Positions 11,301 through 18,081 of a stretch of DNA of 64,000 nucleotides are shown piece after piece. Under the pieces are notes generated by a model that saw only the letters and a program-made list of their open reading frames with translations, made no database searches and had not been told where the DNA came from. A program made the position numbers and the translations under genes. This stretch comes from Sinomicrobium soli. GTDB lineage: Bacteria; Bacteroidota; Bacteroidia; Flavobacteriales; Flavobacteriaceae. Location of the stretch: the NCBI RefSeq assembly GCF_003285545.1, contig NZ_QLNV01000015.1:31977-95976 (forward strand), in the 5' to 3' direction. Each line of letters begins with the position of its first letter. Position 1 is the stretch's first letter.

Positions 11301-11405
11301 GCCGGTAACAGCGGTGATTTTTCCAACGGCATCACCTCCCTGCAGTGTATGTATGCTCCCGAAATGAGTGCGCATTCCGAAGGGATACGGGTAAACATAG
11401 AATAA
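5358..11405 (+). CDS. Bacterial alpha-2-macroglobulin family protein
   Basis: 2015 residues with a GTG start; the signal peptide ends ...VPLAAQ, with no lipobox, so it is predicted to be periplasmic or exported. The first ~550 residues are a helical, repeat-like region. An MG2-type domain follows (about 577-700, ARFFTDRSIYRPGQTVYF). The A2M core is near residue 1250 (ETAFFFPHLKTDEEG, ESLTEWKFMALAHT). The thioester domain has the intact C-S-E-Q motif at 1476-1479, so a Cys-Gln thioester can form. Family role: trapping of attacking proteases by cleavage of a bait region. The acidic, Met/Pro-rich stretch just before residue 1250 is a plausible bait. It stands alone, convergent with polA, without the pbpC partner known in Proteobacteria. 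Confidence 0.92.
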   Translation: MNTYLFCIVILFCVPLAAQEFPYEKKWKEIEKKEAEGLLKSALPGVNEIYEAAGKDGNVTQRIRALLYRSRIAVLTSDDDGIQQEVIRDFEGELSEAEGAEKSLLESMLAETIYSYYRNNRWTIDRRTRMEEASTEDFRFWSENIFDDRVTALYLGSLENAEILRQQPAAQWQEILEPGPDAQAGEDRKGKDAGLERGRELRPAMYDLIAHRAIDFFRDQPDVFFNTFGKDADAERKKDKALALLRELEEFHRANGNTNARLYNALEALKLRRQEYGDDEYAGALEKLSRIAPGSWYSGEVLLELARFYNEQAGEEEAGDFEVKKAWCDKALALTGTIASDYKGTSAAVAARQLERQIRAEEFSVQLESYIPSGQANPMSVTHKNLGRIYFRILRFRPDPEDYFEDPLQEIRYAKEEDRQQLLEALFRRYPLEKEFTLELKTFDDYQAHTTTAALETLPEGRYIILATNAADFNMGKEGAVLQSQQIDVTPYAVVGNGRELLVTERRSGHPQPGKTIEVYERDGERLKPVKTVTTDASGKADIRYSGQRYHRYYYRIKGEDVFYDLYGYRGDTNREKEISYTARFFTDRSIYRPGQTVYFKAVYYRETPDGKTEAVPGEALDVELKDPNNRTVGTLKLTTNTFGSASGEFVLPTGGLTGMFRLECDWAEVYSFSVEEYKRPRFEVVFDTVKKTFRLGEEIRATAKAQAYSGADIDGAKVVYRVYRQAVYPYLPWWRRADIHPEPREEITYGETTTDAAGNFEVPFEARPPSSLLSGKKAETPRTYTYTVEADITDINGETRSGSQSITVGDLRYTLYLDMPARVAWEDLEKIGLRTENLNGQFMPAKGELTLTKIVPPERVLREVSLPAGDYELYGREEFVNLFPNDPYDQEDKKENWKEETPVISTGFDTGKEKEIAVKPRKGWKEGYYLLRGYIRDGKDSIPSEQLVYLYKREKKQPVDRELFAVTTDKDRYTPGETARVTFASSAPDAVVTAELEYDGKVIKREVLKINKGVKTFAFPVEEDYRGNVFVHYYFGKYNTARQGVQTIAVPLAENTLEITAGTMRDKLQPGDEESWELTVSGKGKDAFLAGLATGGAEVLATMYDASLDQFKPHDIQWTPRNSMLRHPDYGYWDIHRAYRSASLAQVLYRPFPLPETGVQPVFDRINWFGFDINGRNRGNVVIRGVSTSGTLRMAAQKNTEVQEYAMMEDSAALEEMVTEMQAEPASPPSPDDTETGLSAVQPRRALQETAFFFPHLKTDEEGNVKLRFTTPESLTEWKFMALAHTPGLYTVNYEASVRTRKELMIVPNPPRFLREGDVVEFRAKVTNLSGKDLSGKAQLLLFDAFTMQPVDTAFENGNNERDFNAAEGQSDNVSWTLRVPSGQQAIVYRVVASAGNYSDGEESALPVLTNRMLVTETLPLHIREGQEQRFELDKLAGTNSATRENFRLTFEMTTNPVWYAVFSLPYLREFPYECSEQVFSRLYGNLVSQQLVNSNPRIKAVFDDWNRNGQLQSRLELNEELKSLLLEETPWVRQAAGEEEQMKRIAVLFDLNNMRNELGDTFRKLQGKQLSSGAFPWFDGGAPNRNITTHIVSGFGHLQAMGIGYENTDIRPDDMIGKAIGFIDGEMEAEWDRYQKNEKYPPSLYNGVSWMYARSYFLESYPLSGKGKAVADYFLDKLDKEKFTGSRYHQAMLSLVFHRFGKNGPAEKLLRSVKDQSVVSDEMGMYWKDNRPGWYWYNAPIETQALLIEAFDEVLQDTGSVELMKVWLLKNRQTNRWVSTKATTEAVFVLMSTGKDWVNSEGGLAVSIGGDSLDIEKMEEAQQGSGYVKTAWKGKEITPEMGTVDIKKTSPGVAWGALYWQYFEDLDQITSAATGIRFKKELFLKKLTDQGPELQRITEKTPIQVGDLVTVRLEIKNDRDMEFVHIKDMRASGFEPVNVLSGYRWQGGLGYYESTRDAATNFFADRMPKGVYVFEYDLRAGNSGDFSNGITSLQCMYAPEMSAHSEGIRVNIE

Positions 11406-11421
11406 GAATAAGAGGGCCGGC

Positions 11422-14247
11422 TCAGTGTGCGCTGAGCCAGTCTTCCCCGAGGCCTATTTCCACGTCCAGGGGAACAGCCAGCTGGTAGGCGTTTTCCATT
11501 TCGGACTTGATCAGCGGCCTGATCGTTTCCAGTTCGGGTTTGTAGGCATCGAATACCAGTTCGTCATGTACCTGCAGCAGCATCCTGGTTTTGAAACCGC
11601 CTTCCCGGAGCTTGCGGTGAATACTGATCATGGCGATCTTGATGATATCGGCCGCACTGCCCTGGATGGGAGCATTTACGGCGTTTCGTTCGGCCGCCCC
11701 GCGAACCACCTGGTTCCTGGAATTGATATCGGGCAGGTAGCGCCTTCTTCCGAGTATGGTTTCCACATAGCCGTGGTCCTGTGCGAAATGTATCTGGTTG
11801 TTGATATACGCCCGGAGTTTCGGGTAGGTTTTGTAATAGGTATCTATGAGCTCCTTGGCCTCGCTTCTGGACAGGGTGGTCTGGTTGCTGAGCCCGAAAG
11901 CGGACACTCCGTAAATGATACCGAAGTTTACCGTTTTGGCATTGCTCCTCTGCTCCCGGGTCACTTCCTCCAGGGGAACGCCAAAGACCCTTGCTGCGGT
12001 GGAGGCGTGAATATCCTGTCCCTCCCCGAAGGCCCTGATCATGTTCTCTTCTTCACTCAGTGCAGCGATGATCCGCAGTTCTATCTGCGAATAGTCGGCG
12101 GCCATCAGGATATAGTCCTCATTCCGGGGTATAAAGGCTTTTCGCACCTGCCGGCCCCTTTCGGTGCGGATCGGGATATTCTGCAGGTTGGGATTGTTGC
12201 TGCTCAGCCGCCCGGTTGCGGCAACGGCCTGGCTGTACACGGTATGTACACGGTTTGTCTTCGGGTTGATCTCGTTGGGCAGGGCGTCTACATAGGTGTT
12301 CTGCAATTTCTGAAGTTGCCGCCACATCAGGATATCTTCCACGATCCTGTGGTCTTTAGCCAGGTAAGAGAGTACGTCTTCTGCGGTGGAATACTGCCCG
12401 GTCTTGGTCTTTTTCGGTTTGTCTACCAGTTTCAGTTTGTCGAACAGGATGGGGCCGAGCTGTTTGGGGGAGGCCAGGTTGAACTCTTCTCCTGCCTGTT
12501 CGTATATGTTTTTTTCGAGTTCCCTGATGTCCTTGTCCAAAGCCTGTGACAGGGATTTGAGGTATTCGGTATCTACCCGGATCCCTTCGATCTCCATATC
12601 GGCAAGGACCTGTACGAGGGGAGCTTCGATCTCTTCAAACAGTTTAAGGGCATTGCGATTGGGAAGTTCTGCCTGGAACAGCTGTTTCAGCTGCAGGGTG
12701 ATATCGGCATCTTCCACGGCGTATTCCGTTTGCCTGTCGAGGGGCACATCGCGCATGGACCCCTGGTTTTTTCCCTTTTTGCCGATAAGGGCTTCTATGG
12801 GCAATGGCTGATAGTTGAGATAGGTCTCGGCAAGGACATCCATATTGTGCCTCATGTCGGGGTTGATGAGGTAATGGGCGATCATGGTATCGAACAGCTT
12901 TCCTTTTACCCTTATGTCGTACCCGGAGAGCACCTTGATATCGTACTTGAGGTTCTGCCCCGTTTTTTCGATCTTTTCGTTTTCGAAAAAGGGACGGAAT
13001 TCTTCCAGGATGGCCAGGATTTCTTCCCGGTTTTCCGGCAGGGCGAGGTAATATCCCTTGCCGGCTTCCCATGAGAAAGCGATCCCTACGAGTGCTGCCT
13101 GCAATGCCTTGAGGCTGGTGGTTTCGGTGTCGAAACATACACTTGGCTGCAACATCAGTTTTTGCAGCAGCAGGCCTCTTGCCACGGGGGTATTGACCAG
13201 CTGGTACAGGTGGGGGGCTGTTTCCAGGGTCTTATAACCGCTGGTACCGGCCTCGGGCTGTGTACTCTCTTCTCCCGGATTGCCAAAGAGGTCGAACTGG
13301 GTGCCGGATTGTACCGGGGCTGTGACTGCCGGGGTCCCGGTATCGCTTCCGGAAGTGGTTTCCTGCCCGAAAATTTTTATAAAGTTTTCCGTAAGGCGGC
13401 GAAATTCCAGTTCCTGGAAGATCTCCTTTACCTTGTCGAAATCGGGAGTGTTCAGCTCAAAATCCTCTTCGTGAAAAGCTACCGGAACATCGAGCATGAT
13501 CCGGGCGAGTTCCTTGGAGAGCAATCCCTGTCCGGCATTTTCCTTTATCTTTTCCTTCATCTTACCTTTCAGGCTGTCGGCATTGGCGATCAGGTTTTCC
13601 ACGCTGCCGAATTCCCTGATGAATTTCTTGGCCGTTTTTTCTCCCACCCCCGGAAAGCCGGGGATGTTGTCTACGGAATCTCCCATCATCCCCAGGTAAT
13701 CGATCACCTGTTCGGGTTTTTCCACCTCGAATTTCTTCTGCACTTCCGGGATGCCCCAGATCTCGATTCCGTTGCCCATCCGGGACGGGCGGTATATGAA
13801 GATATTTTCCGAAACCAGCTGGGCAAAATCCTTATCAGGGGTAACCATATAGGTGAGGTATCCCTGCTTCTCGGCCTGTTTGGCCAGGGTGCCTATAATG
13901 TCGTCTGCCTCAAAACCTTCTTTTTCGATCACCGGGATGTGCATGGCTTTCAGAATGGACTGAATATACGGAATGGCAATGCGTATGGCTTCCGGGGTTT
14001 CGTCCCGGTTGGCCTTATACGCCTCAAACATTTCCGTGCGCGCTATGGAGCCCCCCTTGTCAAATGCCACTGCGAGGTGGTCCGGTTTTTCACGTCTTAT
14101 CACATCGAGAAGGGAGTTGGTAAACCCCATGATAGCCGAGGTGTCCATACCCTTGGAATTTATCCTGGGGTTCTTGATAAAAGCATAGTATCCCCTGAAT
14201 ATCAATGCGTAAGCGTCCAGTAGAAAAAGGCGTTTTTGTGCTGACAT
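11422..14247 (-). CDS. polA: DNA polymerase I
   Basis: 941 residues with all three domains. Residues ~1-290 are the 5'-3' exonuclease/flap domain (FLLDAYALIFRGYYAF, EADDIIGTLA, SVDNIPGFPGVGEKTA). A 3'-5' exonuclease domain follows with an intact DTETTSL motif, so proofreading is expected. The polymerase domain carries motif A (MAADYSQIELRI), motif B (RSNAKTVNFGIIYG) and motif C (LQVHDELVFD). It acts in Okazaki-fragment processing and excision repair. The stop codon overlaps a GC-rich inverted repeat (GGCTCAG/CTGAGCC, 11419-11438) between the convergent ends of polA and the A2M gene; without a clear T run it is not called a terminator. Confidence 0.97.
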   Translation of the reverse strand: MSAQKRLFLLDAYALIFRGYYAFIKNPRINSKGMDTSAIMGFTNSLLDVIRREKPDHLAVAFDKGGSIARTEMFEAYKANRDETPEAIRIAIPYIQSILKAMHIPVIEKEGFEADDIIGTLAKQAEKQGYLTYMVTPDKDFAQLVSENIFIYRPSRMGNGIEIWGIPEVQKKFEVEKPEQVIDYLGMMGDSVDNIPGFPGVGEKTAKKFIREFGSVENLIANADSLKGKMKEKIKENAGQGLLSKELARIMLDVPVAFHEEDFELNTPDFDKVKEIFQELEFRRLTENFIKIFGQETTSGSDTGTPAVTAPVQSGTQFDLFGNPGEESTQPEAGTSGYKTLETAPHLYQLVNTPVARGLLLQKLMLQPSVCFDTETTSLKALQAALVGIAFSWEAGKGYYLALPENREEILAILEEFRPFFENEKIEKTGQNLKYDIKVLSGYDIRVKGKLFDTMIAHYLINPDMRHNMDVLAETYLNYQPLPIEALIGKKGKNQGSMRDVPLDRQTEYAVEDADITLQLKQLFQAELPNRNALKLFEEIEAPLVQVLADMEIEGIRVDTEYLKSLSQALDKDIRELEKNIYEQAGEEFNLASPKQLGPILFDKLKLVDKPKKTKTGQYSTAEDVLSYLAKDHRIVEDILMWRQLQKLQNTYVDALPNEINPKTNRVHTVYSQAVAATGRLSSNNPNLQNIPIRTERGRQVRKAFIPRNEDYILMAADYSQIELRIIAALSEEENMIRAFGEGQDIHASTAARVFGVPLEEVTREQRSNAKTVNFGIIYGVSAFGLSNQTTLSRSEAKELIDTYYKTYPKLRAYINNQIHFAQDHGYVETILGRRRYLPDINSRNQVVRGAAERNAVNAPIQGSAADIIKIAMISIHRKLREGGFKTRMLLQVHDELVFDAYKPELETIRPLIKSEMENAYQLAVPLDVEIGLGEDWLSAH

Positions 14248-14318
14248 AAGTATTGTTGACGTTTGTTGGTGTAAAAGTAAGGATTTAATCGCACTCCCCG
14301 GAAGTAATCTCCGCTGTG

Positions 14319-14350
14319 TTGCTCCGGGATACCCGAATGCGCTATATTTG
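14319..14350 (+). promoter_or_regulatory. Candidate promoter upstream of anmK
   Basis: TTG (14319-14321), 21-base spacer, TATATTTG (14343-14350), an exact -7 match. It would give a ~260-base leader that contains the repeat at 14421-14543. Confidence 0.5.
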
Positions 14351-14420
14351 CATATAAAAGCCTGGCCCCGGGACCGGGGAAATGACGGAATGGGCGGAAG
14401 TCGGAAGCTTGAAGTCGGGA

Positions 14421-14543
14421 GTTGTCATTCCGACGAAGGAGGAATCTGCGGTCTTTCGGGGATGCTGTTGAAGTTCCTTTGATCGCTGGGGGAAATTCTT
14501 CCCCCGACCAAGGGTCGGGACGGGCTTCGCTCAGAATGACAAC
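14421..14543. repeat. Intergenic repeat with TGTCATTC-type inverted ends (copy 1)
   Basis: Begins GTTGTCATTCCGA and ends TCAGAATGACAAC: a 13-bp inverted pair with one mismatch. The interior shares the words ATGCTGTTGAAGTTCCTTT and GATTCTTC-like with the copy at 29381-29535 (there with small changes). It is flanked on the left by GTCGG/AAGTCGGGAG words, and on the right by AACTAAC-type words that run up to the anmK start. No coding capacity. Confidence 0.65.
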
Positions 14544-14617
14544 TATAGCCAGTTCAGAATTCAGAGCCCAGACTAAGAACTAAACAACTACCAACTAACA
14601 ACTAAATAAACCAAACC

Positions 14618-15805
14618 ATGCAGCACTCCATAGCAAAACTGTACGAGATCGCCCGGAAAAAGTCACGCCTGATCATCGGCCTGATGAGCGGTACTTCCCT
14701 CGATGGCCTGGATATCGCCCTATGCAGGGTGAAGGGGCATGGGACGGATACGGAAGCGGAGCTGCTGCGGTTTGTTACGGTTCCCTATACGGATACCTTC
14801 AGGAACCGTATCGGTGAAATATTTGCAAGGGAGTCCGGGAGTATAGAACAATTGTGCCTGCTGCATCCCTATATAGCGGAAGTACACGCCGGTATGATAC
14901 TGCAGGCATTGAAGGACTGGGGGGTGGGGCCCGGAGAAGTAGACCTTGTGGGCAGTCACGGGCAGACTATCTATCACGCCCCGCAGCGCTATCACGGCCG
15001 TGCCGGGTTTTCCGATGCTACCCTTCAGCTGGGCGATGGCGACCATCTTGCGGTAAGGACCGGGATTATCACCCTGTCTGATTTCAGGCAGAAACAGGTT
15101 GCCGCGGGAGGCGAAGGAGCCCCTCTGGCCGTATACGGTGATTACCTGCTTTTTGCGGATGCCGCCACATCGCGGCTATTGCTCAATATCGGCGGTATTG
15201 CCAATCTTACCTTTCTTCCTGCCGGGGCTGGTTTTAACGAGGTTTTCTGTACGGATACCGGACCGGGGAATACGCTTATGGATGCCTATGTAAAAAAGTA
15301 TTTTGACCTGCCTTTTGACCGGGATGCCCTGATTTCACGACGGGGGCGCCTGCACGGGAAACTGCTGGAAGCCTTGCTGGACGATCCCTTTTTTACGGGG
15401 AGCGAATCCCGGACAACAGGACCGGAATTGTTTAACCTGAATTATCTGGACAGGGCACTTGAACATTGCGGAGGTGTGGTGTCCCATGAGGATGTGCTCC
15501 ATACCCTGGCCCGTTTTACAGTGGAAGGGATCGTAAAATGTATACGGGAACGGGGGGTTCCGGAGGGGGTAAGCGGTTTTGTAAGTGGCGGGGGCGCTTC
15601 CAACCCCCTGCTGATGGAACTGCTCAGGGCATCCTGTTCCGGGATGGAGTTTACGGATACCTCATCGCTGGGACTCGACCCCGATGCCAAGGAAGCGGTA
15701 CTGTTTGCCCTGCTGGCCAATGAAACTGTGGCGGGCACTTCGGAATTACAGGGTTCCCCGGCCCATCCGTGGGTGAGTATGGGAAAGATCAGCCTGCCGG
15801 AATAG
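14618..15805 (+). CDS. anmK: Anhydro-N-acetylmuramic acid kinase
   Basis: 395 residues. AnmK cleaves the 1,6-anhydro ring of anhMurNAc and phosphorylates it to MurNAc-6-P in cell-wall recycling. The ASKHA-type ATP-binding motif is seen at the N-terminus (IGLMSGTSLDGLDIALC), followed by LVGSHGQTIYH, LLNIGGIANLTFLP, the DTGPGNTLMDAY catalytic/phosphate segment and GFVSGGGASNPLL. Cytoplasmic. It is expressed alone, behind an unusually repeat-rich leader, and converges on the TonB-like gene. Confidence 0.95.
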   Translation: MQHSIAKLYEIARKKSRLIIGLMSGTSLDGLDIALCRVKGHGTDTEAELLRFVTVPYTDTFRNRIGEIFARESGSIEQLCLLHPYIAEVHAGMILQALKDWGVGPGEVDLVGSHGQTIYHAPQRYHGRAGFSDATLQLGDGDHLAVRTGIITLSDFRQKQVAAGGEGAPLAVYGDYLLFADAATSRLLLNIGGIANLTFLPAGAGFNEVFCTDTGPGNTLMDAYVKKYFDLPFDRDALISRRGRLHGKLLEALLDDPFFTGSESRTTGPELFNLNYLDRALEHCGGVVSHEDVLHTLARFTVEGIVKCIRERGVPEGVSGFVSGGGASNPLLMELLRASCSGMEFTDTSSLGLDPDAKEAVLFALLANETVAGTSELQGSPAHPWVSMGKISLPE

Positions 15806-15812
15806 CCGGGGC

Positions 15813-16553
15813 TTATTCTCCCTGGAAGTGGTAGGTGATGGTGCCCCGTTGTTCTCCCCGGTCTTCACTGCTCTCGAAGGTGGCTTGCAGGGCATAGGTG
15901 ATGGCCTGCTCTACCAGGCAGCCGTTATCGGATGTGGAACTCTTCCTGTTAAAATCGGCGTGGGTTACCTGTCCGGCAGCATTTACCCGGATATTGACTA
16001 CGACCTTACCCCTGGCGGAGCAGGTGTATACGGGGTTGGGCAGGTAGCGATGGACCCTGTTTAGCAGGGAATACGAAATGGAGCTGTGCCGGTTTACGCT
16101 ATTGTTTTTTACCGTTGCCCGGGAGCTGTCGTCCCCGTCTGACCTTTCGGATTTCTGCGGGGTTTCTTCCGGCGTTTCCGCCGGGATTGTCCCTTCGTCG
16201 GAAGCTTCGTTTTCGGTCGTATTACGGGGAGTTTCGGCCGTAGTTTCTTCCTCGTGGTCTTCTTCGGCCTCTTCCGATCTTTTTCCTTCCCGGAGTTCTT
16301 CAAGTGTCCTGAATTCCCTGACCTCTCTCTCGAACCTGCTCTTTACCGATTCGTTATAGGCCATATGGGTCTGAAGCTGGTTTTTCTCCTCCGGGACCTT
16401 CATCTCCTGTTCGACAGTTTCCTCGATCCGGAGTTCGAACAGGTACTCCTTTTCTTCCTGTCCGGAAAGGTGGATATTGAACAGTATAAGGGCCAGGAGC
16501 ATCACGGAGAGTGATGACAGCAGCAGTGCGTATTGTTTCCTGTTCAATTCCAT
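15813..16553 (-). CDS. TonB-like energy transducer / hypothetical membrane protein
   Basis: 246 residues. One N-terminal membrane anchor (about residues 8-28) is followed by a long Glu/Thr/Ser-rich periplasmic linker (about 45-155). The C-terminal domain (about 160-246, RVHRYLPNPVYTCSARGKVVVNIRVNAAGQ) resembles the TonB C-terminal fold. In this phylum such proteins are usually annotated as energy transducers for outer-membrane receptors. The linker is acidic rather than the Pro/Lys-rich linker of classic TonB, and no exbB/exbD lies nearby, so the receptor-energising role is an inference. It precedes truB's downstream end on the same strand, 104 bp apart. Confidence 0.65.
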   Translation of the reverse strand: MELNRKQYALLLSSLSVMLLALILFNIHLSGQEEKEYLFELRIEETVEQEMKVPEEKNQLQTHMAYNESVKSRFEREVREFRTLEELREGKRSEEAEEDHEEETTAETPRNTTENEASDEGTIPAETPEETPQKSERSDGDDSSRATVKNNSVNRHSSISYSLLNRVHRYLPNPVYTCSARGKVVVNIRVNAAGQVTHADFNRKSSTSDNGCLVEQAITYALQATFESSEDRGEQRGTITYHFQGE

Positions 16554-16656
16554 ACCTTATTATAACGCCCGAACCGCAAAATAATTGGGTGAGAAACTGC
16601 ATACAGTTCCTGGAAAACGGACGGGTCCGGGTTTTTTGCGAAAATATACTAAAAAA

Positions 16657-17364
16657 TCACGGGCTTTCACGGAGGTTTTCCACGAAGGTTTCCGGGCCAA
16701 CGGCTTCCCCGACCCGGTAATGGCCTATGGCCGTACGGCGAAGCGCGGAAAGGTGTGCCCCCGATCGCAGGGCCTGCCCGAAATCGTGGGCGAGGGAGCG
16801 TATGTAAGTGCCTTTGCTGCATACGACGCGGAAATTGATCTCCGGGAAATTGCGGTCGTCTGTCTCAAAGGTGTGTATGGTTACTTTTCTCGGGGCGATC
16901 TCTACTTCCTGCCCTTTCCGGGCGTGTTCGTACAGCCTTTTTCCGTCTTTTTTAATGGCGGAGAACACCGGGGGTACCTGCGCTGTTTCTCCTGTGAATG
17001 CCGCCGCGGCCTCCCGGATCAGCTCCGGGGTAATGTGTACGGTGGGCCAGGTGCGGTCTATCTCCGTTTCCAGGTCGTATGAAGGGGTGGTAGCCCCAAG
17101 GGTAATGGTCCCGGTGTATTCCTTGACCTGCCCCTGGAGTTCCGGTATTTTTTTGGTGAATTTACCGGTGCAGAGGATCAGCAACCCTGTAGCGAGGGGG
17201 TCCAGGGTCCCGGCGTGGCCTACCTTGATCTTCCTGAGGCCGAACTTTTTCCGGATGGCCCACCTGACCTTGTTTACCACCTGGAACGATGACCAGTGCA
17301 GGGGTTTGTCGATAAGGAGAACCTGCCCTTCTTGAAAATGTTCGGCAGAAAAATTATCCTTCAT
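16657..17364 (-). CDS. truB: tRNA pseudouridine-55 synthase
   Basis: 235 residues. It converts U55 of the tRNA T-loop to pseudouridine. The catalytic Asp lies in GHAGTLDPLATGLL; the YTGTITLGATTPSYDLETE and CSKGTYIRSLAHDFG motifs are present. It is shorter at the C-terminus than E. coli TruB (no PUA domain is visible), as usual in Bacteroidota. It normally follows uppP directly; here the DUF559 element lies between them. Confidence 0.96.
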   Translation of the reverse strand: MKDNFSAEHFQEGQVLLIDKPLHWSSFQVVNKVRWAIRKKFGLRKIKVGHAGTLDPLATGLLILCTGKFTKKIPELQGQVKEYTGTITLGATTPSYDLETEIDRTWPTVHITPELIREAAAAFTGETAQVPPVFSAIKKDGKRLYEHARKGQEVEIAPRKVTIHTFETDDRNFPEINFRVVCSKGTYIRSLAHDFGQALRSGAHLSALRRTAIGHYRVGEAVGPETFVENLRESP

Positions 17365-17499
17365 TTCTGGTAAATGATCTTTTTTGCGAAGGTACGCAAA
17401 TGTGATAAATTTTTATGCAGTTTTTACTGGTATAAAACCTGGTGTACCTATCCCTGACGTTGCGGATTATTTAATGTTTCGGGCTTTCAAACCCTCCGT

Positions 17500-17539
17500 C
17501 AGAACAAAGTTCTGCCACCTCCCTTCGTCTGAAGGGAGG
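17500..17539 (+). repeat. Left double hairpin of the DUF559 element
   Basis: Two adjacent hairpins: CAGAAC-AAA-GTTCTG (17500-17514) and CCTCCCTTC-GTCT-GAAGGGAGG (17518-17539), followed by AGTTTTT. The second is an inverted, compensated match of the right hairpin at 18000-18021. Confidence 0.8.
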
Positions 17540-17550
17540 AGTTTTTACTG

Positions 17551-17913
17551 TTACTCTAAATGTTCTTTGATTTCCTGTATAACGGATTCAAAATTTTGGA
17601 ATACCATTTTATTTTCAAAACGCAATAGGTGATATCCTGCACTATTTAGGGTCTGTGTACGTCGAAGATCATATTCTTCTGAGGCATGATTATTGTATAC
17701 TTCTCCGTCCAGTTCTATAATAAGATGTGCCTGTGCACAATAAAAATCTACAATATAACCGGCTATACTGTGTTGCCGAGTAAAACGATATCCATCAATT
17801 TTCCTCGCTTTAATATGCTTCCATAAAAAAGCTTCAGCTGGAGTCATATTTTTACGCAATTCCCTCCGAAATCTTTTGAGGGGTTTAATGTTATGTATAG
17901 GTGATTTTTTCAC
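17551..17913 (-). CDS. DUF559 (Vsr-like endonuclease fold) protein
   Basis: 120 residues with a GTG start. The DUF559 pattern is clear: NMTPAEAFLWKHIKARK at 22-38, then the PD-(D/E)XK/Vsr-like core with IVDFYC (Asp56), LIIELDGEVYN (Glu67, Asp69) and the C-terminal YHLLRFEN. The fold implies a small endonuclease; no member's function is well established. It is visibly more AT-rich than its neighbours and is framed by inverted hairpins. It interrupts the truB-uppP gene order in the same orientation as the operon. I interpret it as cargo or the enzyme of a small mobile element. Not a Vsr proper: it lacks an adjacent dcm-like methylase. Confidence 0.85.
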   Translation of the reverse strand: MKKSPIHNIKPLKRFRRELRKNMTPAEAFLWKHIKARKIDGYRFTRQHSIAGYIVDFYCAQAHLIIELDGEVYNNHASEEYDLRRTQTLNSAGYHLLRFENKMVFQNFESVIQEIKEHLE

Positions 17914-17999
17914 TTGTACAAGATAGTGTTTATTTTTCTACAAAATACTTTTTGAGGGATTTTTCCTTCACTTTTTGAAATGAATACAGGTTGAAGACT

Positions 18000-18021
18000 C
18001 CCCTCTTCAGATGAAGAGGGG
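18000..18021 (-). repeat. Right hairpin of the DUF559 element
   Basis: CCCCTCTTC-AGAT-GAAGAGGGG. Read on the minus strand it is CCCCTCTTC-ATCT-GAAGAGGGG followed by AGTCTTC, the counterpart of the left hairpin plus AGTTTTT. Confidence 0.8.
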
Positions 18022-18081
18022 ATATGCCATGGTAAAAGATCAGATGAGTTATTTTTCCGGTTTGCCTGCCGAAGGTATTGA

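Larger units (their letters stand above)
17500..18021 (-). mobile_element. Candidate hairpin-bounded DUF559 element between truB and uppP
   Basis: Unit made of the left double hairpin, the DUF559 gene and the right hairpin. The two outer hairpins face each other as terminal inverted repeats (about 22 of 29 positions identical), and two stem base pairs differ by compensatory changes. No target-site duplication could be identified by eye. Confidence 0.5.

Noticed and set aside
11419..11438. GGCTCAG/CTGAGCC inverted repeat as a terminator between the A2M gene and polA
   Set aside because: It overlaps the last polA codons and lacks a T run on either strand; it may fold but is not supported as a terminator.
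17551..17913. DUF559 gene as part of a restriction-modification or Vsr repair system
   Set aside because: No methyltransferase or restriction gene lies nearby, and the sequence lacks the zinc-binding features expected of true Vsr.
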